Assembly: GCF_042685745.1 (NCBI RefSeq)
Contig: NZ_JBHUNT010000001.1
Coordinates: 62,001 to 126,000, forward strand
From: Prauserella_A oleivorans
GTDB taxonomy: Bacteria; Actinomycetota; Actinomycetes; Mycobacteriales; Pseudonocardiaceae
Direction of reading: 5' to 3'
Length of the DNA stretch: 64,000 bases
Shown here: positions 25,931 through 33,345 of the stretch, one piece after another
How positions within the stretch are numbered: position 1 is the first letter of the stretch
Layout: every line of letters begins with the position of its first letter
Notes under the pieces: model-generated
Told to the model about the DNA's origin: nothing
Seen by the model: the letters and a program-made list of their open reading frames with translations, nothing else
Databases searched by the model: none
Position numbers and translations under genes: made by a program

Positions 25931-26617
25931 TCAGACGAGGCGGCGGTCGGAGGCCCAGCGGGAGAGCTCGTAGCGGTTCGACAGCTGGGTCTTGCGCAGA
26001 ACGCTCGACACGTGCGTCTCCACCGTCTTCACCGAGATGAACAGCTCGGAGGCGATCTCCTTGTACGCGTAGCCCCGCGCGAGCAGGCGCAGGACGTCTC
26101 GCTCGCGCGGGGTGAGCAGGTCGAGATCGGGGTCGCTGATCGGTTCGGAGCCGGGACGATCGGCGAAGGCGTCGAGCACGAAGCCCGCCAGCCGCGGCGA
26201 GAACACGGCGTCGCCGTCGGCGACCCGGGCGATCGCCCGCACGAGCTCCTTCGACGAAATGGTCTTGGTGACGTAGCCGCGCGCACCCGCGCGGATCACG
26301 GCGATGACGTCCTCGGCGGCGTCGGACACCGACAGCGCGAGGAACACGACGTCGGGCAGCTCGGGCCGGACCCGCCGCAGCACCTCGGCGCCGCCACCGT
26401 CGGGCATGTGCACGTCCAGCAGCACCACCTGCGGGCGGGTGCGGGCGATCCCGGCGACCGCCTCGGCGACCGAGCCGGCCTCGCCGACCACGCGCACCTC
26501 CGCGGTGATCGACTCGAGTTCGGTGCGCACGCCCGCGCGGAACAGCGCGTGGTCGTCGACGAGGAAGACGGTCACCGGCTGCCGCGTCTGCTGCTCCTCC
26601 GTGCTCACGGTGTTCAC
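25931..26617 (-). CDS. NarL/LuxR-family response regulator
   Basis: 228 residues. The receiver domain has VDDH near residue 20, the phosphoacceptor D68 in LLDVHMPDGGG and the conserved Lys in YVTKTIS. The LuxR helix-turn-helix (LTPRERDVLRLLARGYAYKEIA ... SVKTVETHVSSVLRKT) is at about 165-220. Its GTG start overlaps the stop of the histidine kinase by four bases (GTGA), making them a cognate pair. Output genes are unknown; the divergent PspC gene is a natural candidate. Confidence 0.94.
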   Translation of the reverse strand: MNTVSTEEQQTRQPVTVFLVDDHALFRAGVRTELESITAEVRVVGEAGSVAEAVAGIARTRPQVVLLDVHMPDGGGAEVLRRVRPELPDVVFLALSVSDAAEDVIAVIRAGARGYVTKTISSKELVRAIARVADGDAVFSPRLAGFVLDAFADRPGSEPISDPDLDLLTPRERDVLRLLARGYAYKEIASELFISVKTVETHVSSVLRKTQLSNRYELSRWASDRRLV

Positions 26618-28020
26618 CCTGCCCCCTGGGAAGTCTTGGCACTGACCCTGCGCGGCATCTCCAGCTGCACCTCGGTGCCCTCACCGGGTGCCGTGCGCAA
26701 CCGGCACGTACCGCCGTTGCGCTCCATCCTGCCCCGGATGGAGTCGGCCAGGCCATGCCGGTCGCCGGGAACGCTGTCGGGATCGAACCCCTTGCCCCGG
26801 TCACGGACGAACACCGTCACCGACGCCGGCTCCACCTCGGCGTAGACGCTGACCTCGTCGACGCCGGCGTGCTTGGCGGCGTTGACGATCGACTCGCGGG
26901 CGGCCTGGACGAGCGCCGTGAGCTGCTCGTCGAGCTCGAAATCGCCGACCACCACCTGCTGCACGGAGATGGCGAAGGCGTCCTCCACCTCGCCGCACGT
27001 GGCCGCGATGGCCTGCGAGAGGGTGCCGTGCTGCTCGGTCTCGGACTGCCGCTTCGGGGTTCCGTAACCGCTGGGGCCGTAGAGCCAGGCGCGCAGCTCC
27101 CGTTCCTGCCCGCGGGCCAGGCGGGCCACCTCGCGCGGCGATTCGGCCTGCTTCTGGATGAGCGCGAGGGTCTGCAGCACGGAGTCGTGCAGATGCGCGG
27201 CGATCTCGGCGCGCTCCTCGGTGCGGATGCGGGCGCGCCGCTCCTCGCCGAGGTCGCGCACCAGGCGCAGCCAGAACGGCACGGTCAGCACCGCGACGCC
27301 GACCAGCGTGGCCAGCACGGCGATGAGCGCGAACTGAATCTGGTCGAGGCTGCTGCCCCGCAGCACGATCACGCCGATGCCGGTCATCACCAGCGCCACC
27401 CCGGCGAACACCCGGATGGCCGCCGACCAGCCTCCGCCGCCGAGCACCGCCCCGGCGACACCCGTGCGGGCGCCGACACGCCAGCGCCTGCGCTGCGACT
27501 CGTCGGCCTCCCGCCACACCACGGCGGCACCGACGAGCGCCACCGCGACCGGCAGCCCAACCCAGCCGCTGAACAAGCCGGTGATGGCGCCGCCCGCGAC
27601 GGTCAGCCCGATGCCGAGCGCGATCAGCCCGTATGCCTGCTGGCGTTCCTTCGTCGACTCCTCGTACTGCGCGTCCTCGCGCGACTGCTGGGGTACGAAC
27701 ACCCACAGCAGGCCGTACGCGACCAGCCCGAGGCCACCGAACGCGGCCAGCACCGCGAACGTCGCCCGCACCCAGAGCACCTTGACCTCGAGGTGATCGG
27801 CCAGGCCTCCGGCGACCCCGGCCAGCGCACGTCCGGTGCGCCGCCGGTGCATCTTCGGCGGCGCCTCGCTCTCCGCGACGGCCCGGGACGGCGACACCGC
27901 GGGCGCGGCGGCAGCACGGTCCGGGACGGGTCTCGCGGTGGGTGCCGCGCGCTCGTCGGTGGGCTGTGCTCTCGGTTCCTGCACGTCACCCATGTTCACA
28001 GAGACCGGCGATGGAATCAT
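26614..28020 (-). CDS. PspC-domain sensor histidine kinase (HisKA_3 type)
   Basis: 468 residues. A Pro/Ala-rich N-terminus precedes a PspC domain (about 60-120, RTGRALAGVAGGLADHLEV and WVRATFAVLAAFGGLGLVAYGLLW), followed by further membrane spans to about residue 245. The dimerisation/phosphoacceptor helix ERAEIAAHLHDSVLQTLAL contains H278. The HATPase domain has AARESIVNAAKHAG (N box) and DRGKGFDPDSV and GLADSIRGRM (G boxes). Such kinases are thought to sense envelope stress or membrane state. Start at ATG 28020; ATG 27993 is an alternative. It is divergent from another PspC gene. Confidence 0.92.
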   Translation of the reverse strand: MIPSPVSVNMGDVQEPRAQPTDERAAPTARPVPDRAAAAPAVSPSRAVAESEAPPKMHRRRTGRALAGVAGGLADHLEVKVLWVRATFAVLAAFGGLGLVAYGLLWVFVPQQSREDAQYEESTKERQQAYGLIALGIGLTVAGGAITGLFSGWVGLPVAVALVGAAVVWREADESQRRRWRVGARTGVAGAVLGGGGWSAAIRVFAGVALVMTGIGVIVLRGSSLDQIQFALIAVLATLVGVAVLTVPFWLRLVRDLGEERRARIRTEERAEIAAHLHDSVLQTLALIQKQAESPREVARLARGQERELRAWLYGPSGYGTPKRQSETEQHGTLSQAIAATCGEVEDAFAISVQQVVVGDFELDEQLTALVQAARESIVNAAKHAGVDEVSVYAEVEPASVTVFVRDRGKGFDPDSVPGDRHGLADSIRGRMERNGGTCRLRTAPGEGTEVQLEMPRRVSAKTSQGAG

Positions 28021-28124
28021 CAGGGAAACCCCTGAGCCGATCCCCCACCGTGGGCGCGTCCCGGAGGAAGTTCAGGGGTCTTCCCCGATGTGGGAGGCCG
28101 TGTGGGTCGCGCATGCTCGATCCC

Positions 28125-29357
28125 ATGACTGGGACGACGGACGCGTCGAGGCATCTCGACGGCTTCGAGGAGACGGTCCGGGACTTCTGGGCGAGCAGGC
28201 CCCGGAGGTCCGAGGAGGGCCGCAAGGTGGCGGGGGTCGCCGCCGGGATCGGCAGGCGGTACGGCATCGACCCCGTGGTGATCCGCGTGGCCCTGGTCGC
28301 CGTCACGATCTTCGGCGGGGTCGGGATCGCGGTGTACCTGCTGGCGTGGCTGTTCATGCCCGCCCAGTCCGACGAGGTGTCGCCGTTCGAAGCGCTGATC
28401 GGCAAGGGCCGCAGCTCGATGTCGAAGGGCGGCACCGTGGTGCTGCTGGCCGCGCTCGTGCCGGCCTTCGGGTGGACGTTCGGCGGGGCGTGGTTCGACG
28501 GTGGCGGCTTCCTGGGGCTGGCGCTGATCGTTACGGCGCTCTATCTCATGCACCGCAGCCGTGGGCATCTCAACCGGCCTGCCCCGATCGGCAGGCCCGC
28601 CGCCGTCACGTCGGCCCCGATCGACCTGCAGAACCCGGCGAGCACGTCGGCGACCTGGGACGCCCTGGGCGCCGCGCCGCTCGGCTGGGACCTGCCCGGC
28701 GCCGCGCCCGCGCCGGAACCCTCGGAGCCGGGGCCGCCGCGGCGGAAGTCGAAGATCGGCATCGCGACGCTCGGGGTGGCGCTCGCGGTAGCCGGTGTCG
28801 GTGCGGCGGTGGCGTCGTCGAGTGCCGACCCGTGGTGGAGCCCGGCGCACGTCATCGGGCTGGTGCTCGCCGTGCTCGGGATGGGCATGGTGGCGGGGGC
28901 GTTCCTCGGCGGCGGTCGTGGCCTGGTCTGGCTGGCAGTGCCGCTGTCGGTGGCCGGGATCGCGCTGACCTCGGTGCCGTTCGACCAGTACGGCGGCGGG
29001 TTCGGGCAGATCACCAGCACGCCGTACTCGGCCGCCGAGGTGCAGCCGCTGTACGAGCGCACGGCCGGCGAGATCGACCTCGACCTGCGGCACCTGGGCG
29101 GGCCCGCCGAGCCGGTGCGATCGACGTTGCGCGTGGGCGCGGGCAACATCGCCGTGCACGTGCCCACCACCGCCGACGTGACCTTCGACTGCAGCGTCGG
29201 CACCGGGAACGTGGAATGCTTCGACCGCCAGCAGTCCGGGGCGGGAACCGCGGCCGTCCGGGGCGTGGACCTCGGCGAGGACGGGCCCGGCGGCGACCGG
29301 ATCATCCTGAACATCGAGGCCGGACTCGGCAACGTGGAGGTGCATCGTGGTGGCTGA
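28125..29357 (+). CDS. PspC-domain membrane protein with C-terminal adhesin-like beta region
   Basis: 410 residues. The N-terminal PspC domain (about 35-80, GRKVAGVAAGIGRRYGIDP and ALVAVTIFGGVGIAVYLLAWL) is followed by further hydrophobic segments at about 100-135 and 215-285. The external C-terminal part has repeated GAGNIAVHVP, GTGNVECF and GLGNVEVH units, like the DUF2154/LiaF-type C-terminus of phage-shock and cell-envelope stress proteins. ATG at 28125 with CATGCT seven bases upstream suggests a leaderless message. Divergent from the PspC histidine kinase and probably part of its stress response. Confidence 0.85.
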   Translation: MTGTTDASRHLDGFEETVRDFWASRPRRSEEGRKVAGVAAGIGRRYGIDPVVIRVALVAVTIFGGVGIAVYLLAWLFMPAQSDEVSPFEALIGKGRSSMSKGGTVVLLAALVPAFGWTFGGAWFDGGGFLGLALIVTALYLMHRSRGHLNRPAPIGRPAAVTSAPIDLQNPASTSATWDALGAAPLGWDLPGAAPAPEPSEPGPPRRKSKIGIATLGVALAVAGVGAAVASSSADPWWSPAHVIGLVLAVLGMGMVAGAFLGGGRGLVWLAVPLSVAGIALTSVPFDQYGGGFGQITSTPYSAAEVQPLYERTAGEIDLDLRHLGGPAEPVRSTLRVGAGNIAVHVPTTADVTFDCSVGTGNVECFDRQQSGAGTAAVRGVDLGEDGPGGDRIILNIEAGLGNVEVHRGG

Positions 29358-29574
29358 GCAGGACGAGCAGCAGGTGACGCGCCGCAGGCCGCGAGTGGAC
29401 GCCTTCCCGCTGCTGGCAGGCCTGGCGACGTTGTTCGTGTCGGTCTACGTGCTCTCGGACGGGCCGGACTGGCTCGGCTCGTTCGACCTGCGCTGGGTGC
29501 TGGCCGGGGCCGCCGTGCTCGCCGGAACGCTGATGCTCATCGCCTCGATGCGAGGCGACCGCAACCGCGACTGA
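29347..29574 (+). CDS. Small two-span membrane protein
   Basis: 75 residues with spans at about 22-40 (LLAGLATLFVSVYVLSDG) and 48-68 (WVLAGAAVLAGTLMLIASM), and charged ends. The GTG start lies inside the last codons of the PspC gene (11-base overlap), so the two are translationally coupled. Unknown function, probably an accessory of the PspC protein. Confidence 0.75.
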   Translation: MVAEQDEQQVTRRRPRVDAFPLLAGLATLFVSVYVLSDGPDWLGSFDLRWVLAGAAVLAGTLMLIASMRGDRNRD

Positions 29575-29581
29575 GCCGCGC

Positions 29582-29617
29582 GGCCGACGCCGGTCCCCCA
29601 GGGAGCCGGCGTCGGCC
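29582..29617. terminator. Bidirectional terminator between convergent genes
   Basis: GGCCGACGCCGG / CCGGCGTCGGCC forms a perfect 12-bp stem with a 12-base loop, between stops at 29574 (+) and 29627 (-). Confidence 0.75.
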
Positions 29618-29626
29618 CGCGTTCGG

Positions 29627-30409
29627 CTACGCGACGATGTCGGCCACCACCAGGCCGAGACCGAGGACCGTGCCGGCCACGACGCCGACGGCGAGCATCT
29701 TGTGCCGCCTGGTGCGGTCCTCGCGCAGTTCCTGCTCTGTCCGCGTCGAGATGAGGAAGTGCCCGTCCCCCTCGGGCTTGCCGATCACCAGCGGACCGAT
29801 CTTGTCGTGGACCTCGCCGAGGATGTAGAGCCTGCGGCCGGGCCGGATGACCCATTCCTTGTAGGTGTAGCCGATGGTCCGGCTCCCACCGCCGGAGAAG
29901 ATCTGCGGGAGTGTGATCCCGAACAGCTCCACGCCGCCGTCACCGTGGTGCGGCTCGAACCGGTTCACCGTCTGCTCCGGCTTGTCGGGGCTGGTGCCGT
30001 TCGGGTCGACGCCGATGGTGCGGCCCTGCTCGTCGACGAGCGCGTAGCCCTCCCACGACGTGTGCTCGGCGACCCGCTCGGTCCGCTTCGTGCGGTGGCG
30101 CTTGCCGTCCCGGTACTCGTCGGTCTCGTACTGCCGCTCGACGAGGTAGCGGTACCAGACGCACTCGGTCTTGGACAGCTCCGCCTTCAGCGGGCCCTCC
30201 GGCCGGGGGTGCGCGGCGCCGACGACCTCGGCCGTCTTGCGGAACGAGCCCTGGGCGCCCAGCTCGTCGGACACCTTCCGGAGCTGTTCCAGCTCGGGAA
30301 TCGACAGCGTCTCCGTGCCGATCATGGCGTGCAGCTCACTCTTGGTGTGCCGCATGTAGAAGAACCCGGCCACGGCCACCGCGACGAGCAGCACACCCGC
30401 GATCCACAT
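29627..30409 (-). CDS. GIDE-domain (MULAN-like) membrane protein
   Basis: 260 residues with an N-terminal membrane span (MWIAGVLLVAVAVAGFFYM) and a C-terminal one (AVGVVAGTVLGLGLVVADIVA) enclosing a soluble domain. The domain contains KTECVWYRYLVERQYE, then HTSWEGYALVDEQG and a YTYKEWVIRPGRRLYILGEV segment. This is the GIDE domain named after the mitochondrial E3 ligase MUL1/MULAN. Bacterial members lack the RING finger, as here, so ubiquitin ligase activity is not implied. The biological role in bacteria is unknown. Its stop and the guaA stop are on the same strand; it starts 27 bases after guaA ends. Confidence 0.78.
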   Translation of the reverse strand: MWIAGVLLVAVAVAGFFYMRHTKSELHAMIGTETLSIPELEQLRKVSDELGAQGSFRKTAEVVGAAHPRPEGPLKAELSKTECVWYRYLVERQYETDEYRDGKRHRTKRTERVAEHTSWEGYALVDEQGRTIGVDPNGTSPDKPEQTVNRFEPHHGDGGVELFGITLPQIFSGGGSRTIGYTYKEWVIRPGRRLYILGEVHDKIGPLVIGKPEGDGHFLISTRTEQELREDRTRRHKMLAVGVVAGTVLGLGLVVADIVA

Positions 30410-30436
30410 TGCCCTACCCCCAGTGCGTTCGGGAGG

Positions 30437-31981
30437 TCACTCCCACTCGATCGTGCCCGGCGGCTTGCTCGTGACGTCGAGCACGACCCGGTTCACGTCG
30501 GCGACCTCGTTGGTGATGCGCGTCGAGATCCGTTCGAGCACGTCGTAGGGCAGCCGCGTCCAGTCGGCGGTCATGGCGTCTTCGCTGGACACGGGCCGCA
30601 GCACCACCGGATGGCCGTAGGTCCGTCCGTCTCCCTGGACGCCGACGCTGCGGACATCGGCGAGCAGCACCACCGGGCACTGCCAGATGTCGCGGTCGAG
30701 GCCGGCCGCGGTGAGCTCCTCGCGCGCGATCGAGTCGGCGGCCCGCAACGTCTCGAGCCGCTCGGCGGTGACCTCGCCGATGATGCGGATGCCCAGGCCC
30801 GGACCGGGGAACGGCTGGCGGTGCACGATCGTCTCCGGCAGGCCGAGTTCCAGGCCGACGCGGCGCACCTCGTCCTTGAACAGCAGGCGCAGCGGCTCGA
30901 CAAGCGTGAACTGCAGGTCCTCGGGCAGGCCGCCCACGTTGTGGTGGCTCTTGATGTTGGACGTCCCCGTGCCGCCACCGGACTCGACGACGTCCGGGTA
31001 CAGCGTGCCCTGGACGAGGAACTCCGCCTCCCCCTTGGCCTTGAGGTCACGCGCGGCCTGTTCGAAGACCCGGATGAACTCGCGGCCGATGATCTTGCGC
31101 TTCTCCTCGGGGTCGGTGACCCCGGCGAGTGCGTCGAGGAAGCGGTCGCGGGCGTCGACCGTAACCAGGTTCACGCCGGTGGCCGCGACGAAATCCCGTT
31201 CCACCTGGGCCCGCTCTCCCGCCCGCAACAGGCCGTGGTCGACGAACACGCACGTGAGCCGGTCGCCGATCGCGTGCTGCACCAGTGCCGCGGCGACCGC
31301 GGAGTCCACGCCGCCGGACAGCCCGCAGATGGCGTGCCCGTCGCCGATCTGGGTGCGAATGCGGGCCACCTGGTCGTCCACGATGGACGCCGTGGTCCAC
31401 TGCGGACGGATGCCGGCGATCTCGTGCAGGAACCGCCGCAGCACCTCCTGGCCATGCGGCGAGTGCGCGACCTCCGGGTGGTACTGCACGCCCGCGAGCT
31501 TGCGATCGACGTCCTCGAACCCGGCCACCGGCGCGCCCTCGCTGGTGGCCGTGACGGCGAAGCCCTCCGGGGCCTTGGTGACGCAGTCGCCGTGGCTCAT
31601 CCACACCGGATGCCGGGCGGGCAGGTCCTCGTGCAGAGCGCCGCCCGAGACCCCCAGCTCGGTGCGGCCGAACTCGCGGGTGCCGGTGTGCTCGACGCCA
31701 CCGCCGAGCGCCTGCGCCATCGCCTGGAAGCCGTAGCAGATGCCGAACACCGGCACGCCCGACTGGAACAGCGCGGGGTCCACGCGGGGCGCGTCCTCGG
31801 CGTAGACGCTGGCCGGTCCGCCGGACAGGATGATCGCGGAGGGCTTGCGTTCGAGCAGCTCCTCCACCGACGCGGTGTGCGGCACGACCTCCGAGTACAC
31901 CTGCGCCTCGCGGACCCGCCGGGCGATGAGCTGCGCGTACTGGGCGCCGTAGTCCACGACGAGAACGGGACCTTCTGCCAC
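30437..31981 (-). CDS. guaA: GMP synthase (glutamine-hydrolysing)
   Basis: GuaA (514 residues) converts XMP to GMP using glutamine and ATP. The class I amidotransferase domain has the nucleophile C82 in FGICYGFQAMA and the HPEV motif in VQYHPEVAHS. The ATP-pyrophosphatase domain carries the PP-loop CGLSGGVDSAVAAAL. The C-terminal dimerisation domain ends in the invariant-type KPPGTIEWE. GTG at 31981 is chosen because AGGAGG precedes it by 7 bases; two upstream in-frame starts (TTG, ATG) would place the ribosome site inside the protein. It is divergent from the aldehyde-dehydrogenase-like gene. Confidence 0.96.
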   Translation of the reverse strand: MAEGPVLVVDYGAQYAQLIARRVREAQVYSEVVPHTASVEELLERKPSAIILSGGPASVYAEDAPRVDPALFQSGVPVFGICYGFQAMAQALGGGVEHTGTREFGRTELGVSGGALHEDLPARHPVWMSHGDCVTKAPEGFAVTATSEGAPVAGFEDVDRKLAGVQYHPEVAHSPHGQEVLRRFLHEIAGIRPQWTTASIVDDQVARIRTQIGDGHAICGLSGGVDSAVAAALVQHAIGDRLTCVFVDHGLLRAGERAQVERDFVAATGVNLVTVDARDRFLDALAGVTDPEEKRKIIGREFIRVFEQAARDLKAKGEAEFLVQGTLYPDVVESGGGTGTSNIKSHHNVGGLPEDLQFTLVEPLRLLFKDEVRRVGLELGLPETIVHRQPFPGPGLGIRIIGEVTAERLETLRAADSIAREELTAAGLDRDIWQCPVVLLADVRSVGVQGDGRTYGHPVVLRPVSSEDAMTADWTRLPYDVLERISTRITNEVADVNRVVLDVTSKPPGTIEWE

Positions 31982-32073
31982 TGCCGGACCTCCTGGCATC
32001 AACGAACTGCCCCCTCATCGTCGCAGGTGAACTGCCCGGCGCTGAGCGCAGGTGGCCGTTACGGTGCAGCACT

Positions 32074-33345
32074 ATGGACGCCATCACGCCACGGCCTCAC
32101 GACTGCTGGGTCGCGGGCCGCGCCGAGCCGGGCGAGCACACCGTCGCCGTGACCCATCCCGCCGACGGCACCGAGGTCGCCACCGTCGCCGTGGCCTCCT
32201 CCGACCAGGTGGAACGGGCCGCCGATGCCGCTTCGGCAGCGGCGGGCGAGCTGCGCCGGCTACCCGGTGCCGTGCGGTCCGCCGTGCTGCGGGCCGTGGC
32301 GGACACGCTCCAGGCTCAGGCCGAGGAACTCGCCGAGCTCGTCACCGCCGAAGCCGGCACGCCGCTGCGCTGGGCTGAGCGGGAGGTGGCCGACGCCGTG
32401 GCCGTCCTGCGTGCTGCGGCAGGCCACACCACCCCGCCGTCCGGCGAGCTGCGCGACGGTGGAGAACGGACGGTGCTGGTGCGGCAGGTCGCGCGCGGGC
32501 CGGTGCTCGGTGTCGTCGGGACGCACTCGCCGCTGCGGTCGGCGGCACACTCGGTCGCCGCCGCGCTGGCCGTCGGGTCACCCGTGGTGCTGGCACCCGC
32601 CCTGGACACGCCGCTGTCCGCGCTCGCCGTCGGCGAGGCGCTGGCCGGCACGGACCTGCCGGCGGGCGCGTTCTCGGTGCTGCCGCTCGGCGCCGCCCCG
32701 GTCGGCGACCCGCGCCTGCCCGTCGTGGCCGGCGACACCGACCCGGCACCGGGCGCGACCGCGGTGGTGCTCGACTGGCCGGACCTGGCCGACGCGGCCC
32801 TCCGCATCGCCGTCTCGGCCACCCGCGAAGCCGGACGGCGGCCCGACGCGGTACACCGGGTCGTGGTCGACGAGTCGGTCGCGGAGGAGTTCGTGCCGGC
32901 CCTGGCCGACGCGGTCCGCGCCCAGCCCACCGGCGACCCGTACGACCTCGCCGTGTCGGTCGGCCCGCTGCCCGACGAGGCAGCCGCGCAGCGCGCCGTT
33001 CGGCTGCTCGACGACGCCGTGGCCGCGGGGGCGAAGCTGCTGACCGGCGGCGGGCGGCGGGGCGCGACCGTGGAGCCCGCCCTCGTCACCGGCACCGACC
33101 CCACCGCCCCGGTGACCGGACCCGCGCTGGCCGTGGTCGTCACCGGCTCCGCCGACGAGGCCTTCGCCGCCGTCGGCGGTGCCCAGGCCGGCCTGTTCAC
33201 CCGCGAGGTCCGGCTCGCGATGCGAGCCTCGGAGGAACTGCCCGTGGAGCAGCTCGTCGTGGGCGACGTTCCGGACTACGACCCGGCGTCGGTGCGCGCG
33301 AGCATGCGCGCGTTCACCTGCGAGCGGGTCACGGTGCTGGCGTGA
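32074..33345 (+). CDS. Aldehyde-dehydrogenase-like protein lacking catalytic residues
   Basis: 423 residues (normal ALDHs are about 480-500) with an ALDH fold signature: RLPGAVRSAVLRAVADTLQ, SVAAALAVGSPVVLAPALDTPLSALAVGEAL, and RRVVVDESVAEEFVPAL-like segments. The catalytic Asn segment (usually PWNFP) reads HSPLRS, the NAD-binding Lys of VLKPA is Ala, the ELGG Glu segment is missing, and the catalytic Cys position (G-Q-x-C-T) reads AGRRPDAV. It is therefore predicted to be enzymatically inactive. TACGGT eight bases before the ATG suggests a leaderless message. Its 3' end overlaps the convergent choD gene by 17 bases. Confidence 0.8.
   Translation: MDAITPRPHDCWVAGRAEPGEHTVAVTHPADGTEVATVAVASSDQVERAADAASAAAGELRRLPGAVRSAVLRAVADTLQAQAEELAELVTAEAGTPLRWAEREVADAVAVLRAAAGHTTPPSGELRDGGERTVLVRQVARGPVLGVVGTHSPLRSAAHSVAAALAVGSPVVLAPALDTPLSALAVGEALAGTDLPAGAFSVLPLGAAPVGDPRLPVVAGDTDPAPGATAVVLDWPDLADAALRIAVSATREAGRRPDAVHRVVVDESVAEEFVPALADAVRAQPTGDPYDLAVSVGPLPDEAAAQRAVRLLDDAVAAGAKLLTGGGRRGATVEPALVTGTDPTAPVTGPALAVVVTGSADEAFAAVGGAQAGLFTREVRLAMRASEELPVEQLVVGDVPDYDPASVRASMRAFTCERVTVLA

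Noticed and set aside
29627..30409. Ubiquitin ligase function for the GIDE-domain protein
   Set aside because: The RING finger that gives E3 activity in MUL1 is absent, and ubiquitin is not expected in this organism; only the membrane GIDE domain is supported.
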